A stretch of 64,000 nucleotides of DNA from positions 30,953,951-31,017,950 of the forward strand of contig NC_063052.1 of assembly GCF_018812025.1 (NCBI RefSeq). The letters run 5' to 3'. The position numbers and the translations under genes are program-made. Numbering within the stretch: the stretch's first letter is position 1; each line of letters starts with the position of its first letter. Below, piece by piece: positions 25,310-37,894 of the stretch. Source of the DNA: Megalobrama amblycephala (taxonomy: Eukaryota; Chordata; Actinopteri; Cypriniformes; Xenocyprididae). The notes under the pieces were generated by a model. The model was not told the origin of the DNA, searched no databases, and was given only the letters and a program-made list of their open reading frames with translations.

Positions 25310-26245
25310 TGGTAAGACAAGCAACTTGCTGGGATCAGCTGAATGCATCTCAAAAGTTCTGCAGTTTGTTCTCATCAAACAACTGCACAGCTCCATGTTT
25401 TCACTGGCTGTTTCGTATATTTTACACATCGGTGCCGAGATGATATTTGGCACAAAAAACAAATAAAAAAAACATTGTATGATTCTGTTGAAACTGAAAG
25501 GGCACTTAGTCTAGGATTAAGTATTTTTAAATTGTGAATACAAACACTGTTTTGATGTTCAGGAAAATTGGAATATACTGACATGGAGTAGTCCGGGTTT
25601 GAGGTCTTGGCTGCTATAATAATAATATAATTTAGTTTTTTTGTCATTTAACTCTGCCCAGTTTGTAGTATTGAGTAAAATGGTTAAAGTTAGGGTCCAG
25701 TTTGAATGAAACACGAGTGACCAACCATCACAGTATCATTTAGTGATATTAGTTTAGTCTTGAGATCAAATGGCTCACTGCTGTGGTGGTCTCTATTCTT
25801 CTTTAGTAAAATTTGTCAGTGAAATTTGTGAGCTTTTAGTGAATGGGGCGCACTGATGAGGTCGCCCTCCCCCTGTACCTGCTCTCATTTATTCGTATAG
25901 CCTTAGTACCAGCCTTGTTAGCTTTAACTGATGGGAATTAATATTTAGATTCATTATTTGTCATCAAATGTATTGCTGCATTCGTATTAATTTTTGAAGG
26001 AACAATGGATGCTGGTCAAGACTGCGTAAATGTCACTTTCATCTCAGAAGCACTTTTAAACTGGTCAGAGGATTCTTCCTGACCGTTTAGCAGTGGGTGA
26101 CTAAAGCTAGCAAGGCTTGTTTGCCAACTTTACATGTTAAATGTTGATATTTGTATATATTTTCATGTATAAAGGACCTGTAAGAGGTGTTAGTATTGTA
26201 AAGACCATAACATTTATTTCAATAAACGTTTTGATCACTTGTTGT
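25310..26245 (+). terminator. rnf4: rnf4 3' UTR and polyadenylation signal
   Basis: After stop TAA (25307-25309) the sequence runs to an AATAAA at 26221-26226. A GT-rich stretch (TTGTTGTGTACTT) follows within about 20 bp, as expected of a downstream element. Confidence 0.6.
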
Positions 26246-26275
26246 GTACTTTATTTCATGGGGTTTAAAGCAATC

Positions 26276-26990
26276 TAAAGGGTTAGTTCACCCAAAAATG
26301 GAATTTCTGTCATTAATTACTTACCTTCATGTCATTTCACACCCGCAAGACCTTTGTTCATCTTCGGAACGCACATTTTAAAAGATATTTTTGATGAAAT
26401 CCGAGATGTTTCTGATGCCCAAGAGAAAGCAACGTAATTACTACATTCAAGGTCCAGAAAAGTATTAAAGACAAAGCAAAAGTAACTCAATTTATTTTTT
26501 TTTTGTCATTCTCCTATGCTGTTGACGTAGTAAGCACAGTGCAGCGCTTCCAGGTTCTACGTCAGAACGCCGGCTACAGCCTCAGCATCACACGCATGCA
26601 TCGTGCTGCTCACGTGAACAGCGTCCGCCAATACTGAGTCGGCGTTCAGATGTAGAACACGTCAACAGCATAGGAGAATGACAGGGAAGAGGAAAAAAAT
26701 GTTGAATAAAGTTAATTTTTTTTTGTTTTTGCGCACAAAAATATTCTTGTCGCTTCATAACATTAAGGTTGAACTATTGAAGTCATGTTGACTTTCAACG
26801 ATGTCTTTAATATTTTTCTGGACCTTGAATGTGGTAATTGCATTGCTTTCTGTTGGGGATCAGAAACCTCTCAGATCATCAAAAAGATCTTCATTTGTGT
26901 TCTGAAGATGAACAAAGATCTTATAGGTGTGGAATGACATGAGGGTGAGTAATTAATGACAAATTTCATTTTTGGCTGAACTAACTCTAA
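26276..26990. mobile_element. Long palindromic MITE
   Basis: The outer ends GGTTAGTTCACCCAAAAATG (left) and the mirrored AATTTCATTTTTGGCTGAAC (right) continue inward as a long inverted repeat. GGTCCAGAAAAGTATTAAAG near 26450 pairs with 26803-26825, and bases at 26510-26530 pair with 26657-26680. Nearly the whole 715 bp can fold back. Confidence 0.8.
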
Positions 26991-27040
26991 AGTTTTTAAA
27001 CAACTAATTTTCTTGGGTTTCTTGTGTTCTGTACTTGCTT

Positions 27041-27327
27041 AAAGGGATAGTTCACCCCCCAAAAATCAACTTTTCTTTCTTCTGTTAAACACAAAAGAAG
27101 ATATTTTGAAGAATGTTGGTAACCAGACAGTTGACAGTAGCCATTGACTTCCATAGTAGGAAAAAATAAATACTAAGGAAGTCAATGGCTATTATCAACT
27201 CTTTAATTACCAACATTCTTCAAAATATCTTCTTTTGTGTTCAACAGAAGAAAGAAACACACAGGTTTAGAACAACTTGAGGGTGAGTAAATGACAAAAT
27301 TTTCATTCTTGGGTGAACCATCACTCT
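27041..27327. mobile_element. Short palindromic MITE of the GGGATAGTTCACC group
   Basis: AAAGGGATAGTTCACC at the left end is mirrored near 27310-27325. Inside, CACAAAAGAAGATATTTTGA pairs with 27220-27240. A weaker partial member follows at about 27345-27440. Confidence 0.75.
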
Positions 27328-27541
27328 AACCTACTAAAGAAATACAGTAGTTCTCCCAAAAATAAATATTCTGTCATCATTTACTCGCCTTCATGTGGTT
27401 CCAAACCTGTACAACTTTCTTCCGTGGATCGCAATTAGATATTTTATAAGTCAGTGGGGTCCAAACAATGGATGATGACAGAATTGCCATCAAATTTGGG
27501 TCATTTATTCCTTTAAAAAGCAGCTGGAACTGAGCTGATCT

Positions 27542-27651
27542 GGGGTGCGTTTCCCGAAAGCATCGTTAGTAAACTATGGTCGGAAGTCCCTTTGAACTCT
27601 ATTGGTAACGACAGAACTTGCGACCATAGTTCGCTTTGGAAAACGTACCCC
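27542..27651. mobile_element. 110-bp palindromic MITE
   Basis: GGGGTGCGTTTCCCGAAAG on the left is mirrored by TTTGGAAAACGTACCCC on the right. An inner ACTATGGTCG word pairs with CGACCATAGT. It is a typical tiny fish MITE. Confidence 0.75.
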
Positions 27652-28401
27652 AAGATGTTAGAATTCAAGGACGCAAAAACCAATCGCTGCCAGGGAGGAA
27701 TGGATGATTTATTGCAATTAGTCATTTTCAGACACAAAGGCTTTCCAACTCAAGAACAACATACGTACCTGTACAAAAACACACTTGTTACCAAGAAACG
27801 TAAATCTGAATAAAATCGTGAGAACACGCAAACAGCAAAGGGAACAAACAGAGGATGCAGAGGAGGATGGTTGTGGCAATGATGAAGAGTAGAACACGGT
27901 GGATTTCTAAGCCAATTTAAGCACCATATTCATGTTATAGGAAAGGCAGAACAAAATACCTTTGAATGTAGGACTTAAGTTTAACATGGGTACACACATG
28001 AGAATAATCATCACAGTATTTTTTCATTAGACATTTTAACCAACTAAAGAAAATAACAGTTGGTGCACTACTTAGTCATCATGCAATTTACTTTAGTAAA
28101 CCTTCTGTAACACAGACAAAATAGACTTCAATATGTAGAAGAACTTCATAGATTTCTGCCAAACAGCAATTGTCACAAAGCCTGGAAAGTAATTATAGAA
28201 TCTTTGAATGTGAGGTCACCTATCAAAAATAATATGCTGATTTTTTATTTTCTTTATATATTTAAAGTGCAAGTATTTTATCCATTTGATTCACTGCTTT
28301 CTGTAAGTATAAAATACAAAGGAAAAAAAAAAACGGCAATATGCTTTTTCCTATGTACATTTCCTGTGCATATAGGAATACATATATAGGAATCTAGTGC
28401 A

Positions 28402-28440
<39 letters not shown>

Positions 28441-31400
28441 TTATATATATGCTATCTTTTTTTAATAAAGAGGCGCATCATATGTAACAAACCATATATA
28501 CACACACATCACAGGTCATATATATATTTTTAAGTACAACACATTTGATAGGGAATAAAAAGGAAATGGTTGGTGGGATATGTGAATACCCTCCTTGTGC
28601 ATTGACCCTCGATGCAGGACCCCTCCCAGACAGTCTGCTTAATACGCAAAACGCTCACAGTTACATGCTAAGCAGGTCGAAGCCTTGAGCTTGTGAGACC
28701 GAAGGATCGTGAAGTATGAGAACTAACCCAAGTTCGTGACTGGCCGTGGTTTAACAGGGAAGGGGATCCATATAATCACACACGCACACACACACACACA
28801 CTTCATGAGATTAACACGTAGATCAAGTTAAAAGGTCGCAATTCGCTCTTCGTATATTGGAAAATGCAGATACGCAAGGGCTTTAAACTGTCTGTGCAGC
28901 TCTGTTAGTTCACAAATACACGCTCCGCTCATTAAGGTCAGGTGTCGTTAGAATCGGCACCACTAATTGGAGAATAGACTAAAATAGAGTCAGAGTACCA
29001 TCTTATTTTTTTGTCCCCACAGCCTGTTGTGCATCAAACCAATACTGGTCTTTGCTGGTGGAGAGCTTAAACACTATTAGATGAACGTTACAAGAAATTC
29101 TTGGCTGAACGCTGCCACCTGGACAGGATTGAGCCATTTAGTACCCAATAGCACCTTCATGTTTGACTTTAAACATGTGCTCGTTCCATCGAGGGCTTCA
29201 ACTGAGAGCAAAAGCGGCGTGTTTTTGCAGATTTGCATTGTTTTGCTCTAGGAAACACCCTTTCGGTGTTACTTCCAGTTTCGATTCCTTCAGATTTCGT
29301 ACTGTGGCACACATTGAACAGTTTTCGCAATCGGATCCGGGCAGTGATAGGAAAAAAGATTCGCTTACCGGTCTCAGAGGAAAAGAAATATTACAGTGTA
29401 CAAATGGACTTAAAATAGCCCCTACAAGCAAAGCATGGCGTTTCAGATTCAGAAGAGTCTTGAAGAGATGCGAGGGCATATATATCGAGCGAGACAAAGT
29501 GCCTATGTATGCTTTAATATTGTGCAGTGGTAAACAAGAGACTAAACGCTCCACAGGAATAATGTCAGCCTTGATCCCCCATAGACTTCCTCGTGTGCTT
29601 AGCACGAAACGGGTCTTTAGCATGGGGGTCTGTGGCTGGAAACCCCCAAACTGTCTGTAGGCTGGTGGCTTTACTAGATACAAAGGTCTTGTTTTTACAA
29701 AACCCCACATATCTGAGTATTTGTGATGTCTGGGTCTGACAGCAACAGGCTTTTCACCGCATGTCTCAGCAATACTAGTGAGCTGGCTTACATCAAGAGG
29801 GTTTGAGAAAAAAGGTCTTTATCCTAAACAACATTCTTCAGATATTTTATCAAATAAATAGTTATGAATATCTCGGACTGAAGCATTGTGCATTTAACAT
29901 TGGCTAAAATGAAAAATAAAACAAGAATACGTATATTAGAAACCGAGTATTAAAACTACTCCAACCACAGAGAAGTGACTACATCGATATTTCGAGGTCA
30001 CGCCGAAGGGATCGCGCCAGATTTGCCGCCGTATGCACGGGCGCTTTCAGACGGTCCCTGTTTGCGGTGACCGGTTAGGTTACTAGACCCTAAAAACTTT
30101 GACTTGGGCAGTCAAAAAGGTACGTTTAATACTCAGAGAAATGTTTCAGTAAGAGCGAGCCTCATGCGTAACTTTATTTTTTGTAATTGCAGGGGACGAG
30201 TATCCACACACACGGAATGCCGACGTCGAGCGAGATTCAATCGCCTCGCAAAATCCTACCCCCCTGGGACCCCAAGAGGTAGCCATCTGTAATGCCTGTT
30301 CAAAAACATCACATTATTATCTAGATACTCAAAATAGTATTTCTGGAAGTTAACTTTCTAATCAATTGGATTCAAAGAGTATAACTGTTCGACTCGACCA
30401 TTTATAGCTTCAGTTACATAATATGAAGTGTGAAAATTTGAAAGACATTAATTGTTGTATTTAAATAGCTGGATTTTTAGGATTTCTAATCAGGCATTGA
30501 AAAAGAGTATCCATTATGATGTCTTTTAGCCAAGAGTTTCGCTTTGGGGGTCCAAAGGGGGACCGGAACCTGCAGGGGGACTGAATTTTGCGCAACGTCG
30601 CCATTGGCACGCAGCCTACAATATATTGCACACGATACTGAAATGTTAGCACTGTAACTTTAGTGAGAAAAGAAAAATCTCAAGGTGCGATGTGACGAGG
30701 TTGACAACAAACGAATTCAGCAACTGATAAGTAAGACCGGCAGAAGAAAATCCCACGAACGGGGATATTAGCACCATACAAAAAAATCATACAGGCTACT
30801 GCCTCGGCCGTAAGTCTACTAATATAGGCCTACATTAGCATAACGTTGGGCTGTAGCGAGAAACATTTGTACAACTTTATTACGCTGTTTTTGTTTTGTT
30901 TTTGTTTTTTTTGTTTTTGTTTTTTTTTTTTTACACGCAGCTTTTTCATTTTTTTAACTGTGTTATTTTTTTTAATGAATTGAATTTTTTTATACGGAGC
31001 ACAAGGAGCAGACCTCCACCGCCTTTAGGTGACTACTGCTGTATTCGCATCGTGTCGGAATTACCGCAATCAATTACGCTTTTCATCATTTGGAAATTTT
31101 GCCATCAACGACAAAACCGCACAAGAGTTTTGCCATTAGAATCCAAGTAATTCCGATACGACGTGAACGTAGCACGTCCATGTTTACGTCAGCACTGTTT
31201 GATTATGACATCATCGTTCTTTTCCCGGCAACGTGGAGGGCCGAGAGCCCCGTGCGCCTCTTCCTTTGATTGGCTTGTCGAAGAAGTCATCGAAGAAGCA
31301 CCACGAGTGGTACAGCAACAATGCCGTTGTGACCCCGAACGACAAAGAAAGACAAACAGCGATCAGAAAGAAAATGATCGGACACGTAAAGCATGTAAAC

Positions 31401-31845
31401 GTGTGGAGAATATAAGGCACCAGAGTTGTTTTTTGACGTTGTAGAGGATGCTCCGCGCAGGTATTAACGCAACTCACACTAGTGGACAACTCCTTTTTGA
31501 GTACCCCCCCCTCCCACCCCCTCCCAAAAAAACAAAACAAAGAAAAATTCCCACAGAAAACGTGGGCAATTTCATAAGGATCTAAGTACATCTGATTCAC
31601 AAAATCATAGTTTGTATATCTAAGTTAGCACTTCAATGAAACCATCTGCCCAAATGTCAGTGGGCATGGTGCAACAGGGTTCGTATTTAACAGGAACAAG
31701 CGTCAACCGGTCGTTTTCGCAATGCCTTCGCTGTGCGGCTACCGAAGTACACATTGCATGACGCGTGCAAACAAACAATCTCATTTGCTTCGTGTATAGA
31801 GTTAAAATGAGCAAACAACACCTAGATTTCCTCGTATGCGTTTAA

Positions 31846-32018
31846 AAGGTGCACTCATTCATATTTTGGTTTAAGTTAGACTTATTCTGGAAATTAAAGT
31901 TTCAATAAGATTGAGTTTACGTAGATATTTTGGCTGGTCATGTGATCTCATCACGGCGGCCCCCACGACGCAATCAGCGTAAAACTTTTAAATGATGGAA
32001 AAATGAGTGAGTGCACCT
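31846..32018. mobile_element. Small MITE flanked by TTAA
   Basis: TTAA (31842-31845 and 32019-32022) flanks inverted ends with AGGTGCACTCA. It shares its end style with the larger elements at 45858 and 62679. Confidence 0.65.
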
Positions 32019-32261
32019 TTAAGTCGAATCAGAAGGGGTGACATCCGTTTATGTAAATTGAATATTCAGACAGAGTGCGTGTTGAAATATACACGGCACT
32101 CCCTAATCATTGTATCTTCACTTCTGATGTCCGTTTGCATGTTGAACCTTTGGTTCAAATGGTTCCTAAATAATAGCTTTTGTGCTGGAAGTCAAGCACT
32201 AGTAATTCAAATATATATTTCTTCCTCTTTGTCAATTTGCACCATTGGAAATAGTTACACT

Positions 32262-32262
<1 letters not shown>

Positions 32263-32294
<32 letters not shown>

Positions 32295-32334
32295 AAAAAA
32301 AAGAAAGAAAAAAAAAAGAAAAAAAAAGAGAAAG
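32263..32334. repeat. Purine-only A-rich tract
   Basis: About 70 bases of A with scattered G and no pyrimidine. In the pura transcript it would be a long U/C tract. Confidence 0.85.
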
Positions 32335-33096
32335 ATTTTCCATCTTGTTTTCCAGTAAAATACCCTTAAAACAAATATACTCGACAAGCAGAACTGTACA
32401 AGACGAGTTAGAGTGGGGTCACTTGCTCTAATAAGCAGCAAGCTAGATTTACGTCACTGGCTTTGCATGCTCTTGTTAAAACCCCCAGTGTGCATGCTGA
32501 ATATCAGCAGCATTTTCACCTCACTTTGTAGTTTTTATTAAGAAAGTACATTTTAAAATCTGCAAAAAACACACTGCGTCATCAGGTTGGCCACATGATT
32601 GACAGGTGTCAGTTCTGACGTGTTTAGAAAGCTTGTATTACAACTGACCCCACTCATGTGTCCACTATCACACAGGACAAATGTTTATAGAAAGTGTAAT
32701 TTTACCATTGACTAGGTATGTTCTTTTGTTTCCAGTACTGACATTCTTTGCTGTGTGTCATGAGTGCTAGGAATAAAATTGTGCACACTGCTGGGTTTTT
32801 CTTAAAACGATACTTACACACATATTTGTACTGGAAAACAAGAGGATTTCGCAGTGCATAAGAGCTTGGATGTGTCACACACGTGGGTAAAGCGGGATAT
32901 ACACACACTCCTGCACCATCCTGGACACGGTTCATACATGTTGTCGATAGCAGCGTCTTACTGTTAAATGGTGGGTAAGTGGGTAACTTCCGGCGATGAG
33001 TGAAGAGATGCAACTGTTGAGTCTGTGAAGGTTGTGTGTGTAGAGCGATCCCATATTACAGTAACGTCTGATTATCATGTCATTCGTTCTGTGCAC

Positions 33097-33099
<3 letters not shown>

Positions 33100-33158
<59 letters not shown>
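33100..33158. repeat. (AT)n microsatellite directly after the pura stop codon
   Basis: About 29 AT units, ending 8 bp from the pura stop codon (33167-33169), so the 3' UTR begins almost at once with a (UA)n run. Confidence 0.95.
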
Positions 33159-33160
<2 letters not shown>

Positions 33161-33166
33161 TATGCA

Positions 33167-34006
33167 TTAGTCCTCGTCCCCGTCGTCCTCGTGCAGGCCC
33201 TCCGGTAGCATCTCGCGCGCCCTCCGCTCTCGGCTGCGCTCCTGGATCTTCTTCATCTCGTCAGCGTACTTGCAGAAGGTCGTGCCGAATTTGGACCACA
33301 CTTTGCAGGGCACGGTGATGGAGTTGCGGTAGGTGGGCTTCACCTCGCTCACCCGCATGAAGACGCCGTACTTGTTGGACCCCACGTCGAAGAAGAAGCG
33401 CTTGTTGTCCACTGTCAACGACGTGCCCTCGGGCAGCTCCGCGGGGTCCTCGTCTACGCCGAAGTCGTCGATGAGTTTGGCCAACGCGTCGCGGAACTCG
33501 ATGAGTCCCTGGGCCGGAAGAGCGATAGTCTGGCCTTGCGAGGTTCCCAGGCCGGGCCCGCGATTGACGGTCTGCCGGATCCGGAGAAACCGCCCCCTCT
33601 GGTTCTCCTTCAGATCCATGTAGTACTTTCGATTCTCCCGCACCAGGAACTCGCTCTTAAGCGCCCTCCTGGGCTCGTCCTGCACAATGTCGGGGTTGCT
33701 GGGGCCCAGCTGGGCGTAGTGCTCGATGAAGTCTCCCAGGTAGTCGCGGAACTCCACGGCGACGGACATGGAAAGAGTCAGGCGGCTCTTGTTTCCGCCG
33801 GCCCCGACCTCTGCAATCTTCAGAAAGCGGCCTTTGGCGTTCTGCTTCACGTCCAGATAGAAGCGTTTGTTCTGAATGTCGACCCGCTTCGAGGCGAGCT
33901 CCTCCGTGTCGTGCTGGAGCCGCGATGCGGCGCCCGGGTGCATCGGGCCGGCGCCGGGGCCTGTGGCGAATCCACCCTGCTCACTTCCACTGTCTCTGTC
34001 CGCCAT
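33167..34006 (-). CDS. pura: Pur-alpha, single-stranded nucleic-acid-binding protein
   Basis: One intron-free coding exon of 279 residues, as in other vertebrates. Start ATG 34006 was chosen because [12 protein letters not shown] is the conserved PURA N-terminus; the frame is open further upstream, but that part is 5' UTR. Three PUR repeats lie at about 37-100, 117-181 and 191-255, with landmarks [40 protein letters not shown] and [20 protein letters not shown]. Repeats I and II pack as one binding unit and III dimerises. The protein binds purine-rich single-stranded DNA and RNA in the nucleus and in neuronal RNA granules. Oddities: the N-terminal glycine run of mammals is reduced to about 28 residues, and the C-terminus is a short acidic HEDDGDED in place of the mammalian Gln/Glu tail. 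Fish have two pura copies; which one this is was not settled. Confidence 0.95.
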   Translation of the reverse strand: MADRDSGSEQGGFATGPGAGPMHPGAASRLQHDTEELASKRVDIQNKRFYLDVKQNAKGRFLKIAEVGAGGNKSRLTLSMSVAVEFRDYLGDFIEHYAQLGPSNPDIVQDEPRRALKSEFLVRENRKYYMDLKENQRGRFLRIRQTVNRGPGLGTSQGQTIALPAQGLIEFRDALAKLIDDFGVDEDPAELPEGTSLTVDNKRFFFDVGSNKYGVFMRVSEVKPTYRNSITVPCKVWSKFGTTFCKYADEMKKIQERSRERRAREMLPEGLHEDDGDED

Positions 34007-36640
34007 GATGCAGCCTCCCCGCGTACCTTCTCTCTCGTCTCCCTCAGCCCTGCTGCAAAAGCGACTGCTGCTGAGCGACCGCCGAACTCTCGCGAGATCT
34101 GCTGCCAGAGACTCTTTCTGAAGGAGGAGACGAAAACCTCGGCGACCGTTGGACGAAGCGTAACGGTCAACTTGGATCAGGTAAGCAACAAACACAACAT
34201 TTACAAGGAAAAAAGCAATGAAATAATCGAAGATGGTTACAATCAATGAAATTCTGAAATGAACTAAAGCCTGCTGTATTATCTTAACAGTATTTCACCA
34301 CAGAATAGTTTTAGAGTAGTTCTTTAATTCCATTTTGGGCTACATCTCGGAAACAAATATGTATATAGTTTTTAAAATTACTTATGAATGTGAAAATGAT
34401 CTATTTTTAAAGAGTCACCAAACAAAATAAAACAAAACAAAACAAAAAGACTGCAAAAGCCTGTAAGACAATCACATATTAGCCCTGACGTAAGTTTTTT
34501 GTGGATACATTAATGTATAAATACACCTGGCTTTCATAAAATAAAACATTTTTGGTAGTTTCTACAGAAAAAGCGGTTTGTTCAGTATCAACTTCTCCAC
34601 TCAACTTTCATCTTGAAGTCTCCCTCTGGTAGAGCGGCTCTATTTCTGCAGTCCGTGAGATTCTTCAGATCAGGAGTGTGTTAGTAAAAGTCATATCAGC
34701 GTTAAGATTGCGCATAGAGCAGTTCACTTCTTCATTAAGTCATTTGGAAGTTGTGTGTGTGCTTTGTTGCCATTCGTGTTGTTTATCTCGTTTATGTAGA
34801 TTATCTCTCGTATTCTCGTGGCTCGTGTGCATTTGTTTAATATGAGTATGTGTGTTAGAGAGATAAAGACGTTGAGACTCGAAAGAATGAGCTAAAATAA
34901 TAATAATCAGCATGTTGGTGTTTTATTGCTGTTATACCATCATACATTCTTTTGCATTTATCTTGTTACACTCTTAGTAGGCTTTATAAGTGTGCATAAT
35001 TATTTATAATAACACTAAAGTTCAAAACAAATTAATTGTAAGATTCCATAATCACAGACAAAACGACAGGACTTTGTGATAGTAATGATGGAATCAGGGG
35101 CAGTCACAGCTGTCAGCGCTTCAGCACCACGGACAGCGCCACGCCCACAGCGGGCTTGTGAACACGTGACTTTTCAGCATGATTATGAATGAGTGAATGG
35201 ATTCTCAGATTGTTGCTCATTAAATGCTTTGAGGACGCCTATGAGTAAGTGTAGAAAATGTTTATTTATAAATTGATAAGAAATGTATCTTTCAGTTGAA
35301 AACAAAGCAAAGTTTGGTAACACTTTGGTTTGGTGAATGTGATTTCACCAAGTACAACATGTTCCTGGATCAACATCTGTGTTGATCCTGGAACAACATT
35401 CCAATCAACCAAACATCAGATTTGAGGGACAAGTTTACCATTTATGTCAAGTTTAGGGTTATAACCAGGGTTAGGTGCTTCGACAACAGTGTTATTCAAC
35501 TATCATTTCCCTCTCATTTTAGGGATAAGTTATGGTTTGGGTTAGGTTTAGGAGTTGGGAAAAGGTTAGGACTAAATTTTCGGATAGCAATGTTGTTCCA
35601 GGATCAACAAAATATGCTGATCCAGGAACATGTCTTACTTGGCAAAATCATGTCCACTTCTCACTTTGAGTTGATTATTAGGATATTGGCTGTTTATTAG
35701 TACTTATAAAGCACATATTAATGCCTTATTCTACATGACCAAATTCTACATCCCTTAATCCTCCCCAATAACTAATTAATAAGCAGGAGTTTATTGAGGT
35801 AAAAGTCATAGTTAATAGTGAGATTGAACACTAAAAGTGTAATCCAAAGTTTTCCTAAATGTAATTTGTATTCATGTCAGTGGCATACATTTTAAAATCA
35901 TTTATTCCACTTTGATTCTATGAATAGCAATAATTTCAAACATATTTTACCAGGTTATATGATGACCGGTTGCATAAACCACTTAGACTAGCCTTAAAAG
36001 TTAAGACACTAATGTTTTTCTTGAAGAGTGGTCCTAATTTTTTAAAGTCTGTAAAAAGGTAGATTGGTGTAAATTGAATTGGAAAAATAACATTGATTAC
36101 CCATTTATTAAAATTTTGAGTTCACTGAAATTAAAAATTTGAGTTAATACAATAAAGGCGATTGATTTCATCAAAAGAAACTTAAAATATTATGTTATCT
36201 GAACTACATTAATTATTAAGTTGAATCGACGAAAGAAAAAATGTTGTTGACGAAACAAATCAGGAAAATAATTCTTTACAGTGTATGTTTTATGGTTTTC
36301 TTGTCAAGTATGGCAGATAAAAATGTTCAAATATTAATTATATTCTTAACCAAAACTGACTTAATTTTATTATTTCCATATATTACAATTTCTGAACAGT
36401 TTTTTGACCCTTTTATGAAAAAGCTAAATTAGTTCTTGTTTTTAATTGCTCACAAATATTAATAATAAATATTTTAAAATATTAAAAATAGAAAAAAACA
36501 TTTTTATTTTATTTTCAGAGTCATTTAAATGTTTTTTCAAAAAAAAAAAAAAAAAAAAATACAAAGATTACACGTGTTTTAAAGTCCTTTTTTTTATCAT
36601 CTCGAACATTCTTATTTGTCATTGACCCAGTAAAGCAAAT
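34007..36640. other. pura-nrg2 divergent intergenic region, proximal to pura
   Basis: The first 200 bp are GC-rich pura 5' UTR and promoter. A consensus plus-strand donor, CAG|GTAAGC, lies at 34178-34186. The rest is AT-rich, with a short poly-A run at 36540-36559 and one MITE (35346-35643). No coding exon was seen. Confidence 0.55.
35346..35643. mobile_element. Palindromic MITE, family member 1
   Basis: CACCAAGTACAACATGTTCC on the left is mirrored by GGAACATGTCTTACTTGG on the right. The middle matches the element at 61822-62119, including a shared chance reading frame starting MRDKFT. Confidence 0.75.
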
Positions 36641-37894
36641 GTGAAAACTAGTGTATCGACGTGCGTCTGACGCGAGGCAGGTGTTCGCAGCGCATTTCTC
36701 TATTGCATTACACACCCGCGTTGCGACTGCAGATGTCGCCCTACAGCAGCCTCAGGACAGGACAGCAATGGCACATTGGTTCTCTCGCGACGCATTTACG
36801 CATGATGTAACCCTAATGTTCAAGTTAAAACCCAGTCCAAACCCGAGCACAAAACAATCCTCCAGACTGTTGCGAATCATTCCGTTCATTTAGTTTTGAC
36901 TTGTCACGACGGCGCAATGACCGGTCCCCTCCTCTCATTATAGAGCCCTCGCGGTACATGGCAAATACCCGCAGGACCTGTTGCCGGGGTAAATATGGCT
37001 GATAGGATGGTCGCTGGTTTGCTGTGTATCTGTCTTCTTGGCGCGTGGCGGATCGCTTTTTGGGGCAAAATGGTGAATGTGACCTGAATGCGGATTGTTC
37101 TCGAGTAGAAAATCACGGCAAACGCACTTTTTCACAAGGCATCGATTACATTTCCAGCTGCTTTTCGCAGCGTTAGTCATCGCGTCAGCGGTCTGCCGCG
37201 GTGGCCCGTCTGCCGTTTCTCTATTAGTTGATGTCGCGCGGCGTATAAACACAAACCGTTTTGCATCGCGCAACGACGCGACGCCGGCAGGCTGCTTTCG
37301 AGGGATTTCGTTCCACGGCTGGCCGGCCGGCTCGCTCGCTCGCTCCCGTGTCATTAGTGCATTTGCGCCAGAACTTTCAGCAGACGGCTGAGATCTGCTC
37401 ACGTAAAAGCGGAGGGCGCGCGCTTGTTGCATCGCCCAGCCGAACAGTAGCGCGTGCTGCGCGTCGTTTGCTCGGCGGAGCGCATTTCTGGACCTTTTTC
37501 GCTCGCATCCCCGCTTTTGTGTGCACGAGCGAGGCGTCTCGATGATGACATTGGCTGGATAGATAGATAGATTGAGAGAGAGAGAGATACACAGAAAGAG
37601 GGAGTGTGTGTGCGAGAGGAGCGTCTTGCAGCAAAGGAGCGTCATTTATGCATGCATGCTTATTGAGTTTGGGGATTGTGCGTTGAAGGAGAATGCAGCA
37701 GCCCAGCAGTGACCGGGGCTGATTCCGGTTCCTCAGCGGCTGGTGTTTCCCCGTCACCAAGTGCATGGGGAAAGCAGCACACGCAGATGGCATGGACACT
37801 TGCGCAAGCCCATTCGCACTCAGTCCCCCAGCACCTTCTGCCCCGAGAGCACTGCAGCAGCGCCGCCGGCCGCCCCTGAGCCACAGCAGACGGC
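36641..37894 (+). promoter_or_regulatory. nrg2: CpG-rich nrg2 promoter and 5' UTR
   Basis: From about 36.64 kb, and densely from 37.1 kb, the sequence turns GC- and CG-rich and stays so to 38.3 kb, which fits an unmethylated promoter island over the first exon. An in-frame TGA at 37877-37879 closes the frame before the start codon. A short GATA/GA repeat lies at 37558-37588. The start site is not resolved. Confidence 0.6.

Larger units (their letters stand above)
27652..33099 (-). other. Probable pura 3' UTR and downstream region
   Basis: No spliced gene was found here. Vertebrate PURA transcripts have long 3' UTRs, so part of this is likely transcribed on minus; a candidate minus AATAAA lies at 32538-32533. 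The part from about 29.0 to 31.8 kb is richer in CG than its surroundings and has overlapping chance frames on both strands (29163-29710). Repeats: (AT)n at 28411-28436, (CA)n at 28781-28802, a T-run at 30918-30932 and an A-rich stretch at 32263-32334. Confidence 0.4.

Noticed and set aside
27780..27960. Hydrophobic minus-strand stretch resembling a small membrane protein
   Set aside because: Frames are broken by stops within 40 codons and there is no start or splice context.
29163..29710. Overlapping 165- and 170-codon frames on both strands
   Set aside because: No domain, signal peptide or splice context; kept only as part of a finding on the CG-rich stretch.
26246..33099. Possible IGIP gene downstream of pura, as in mammals
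   Set aside because: I looked for its cysteine-containing short protein on minus and did not find it by eye; absence is not proven.
34007..34246. 80-codon N-terminal extension of pura
   Set aside because: The frame is open upstream, but the conserved protein starts at MADRDSG (34006); the upstream residues match nothing in the family.
33536..34249. 237-codon plus-strand reading frame over pura
   Set aside because: It is the antisense shadow of the GC-rich pura exon; it has no family resemblance and the minus frame is a clear PURA protein.
36938..37799. Minus-strand frames of 140-235 codons over the nrg2 promoter
   Set aside because: CpG-island artefacts with low stop density; no protein resemblance.
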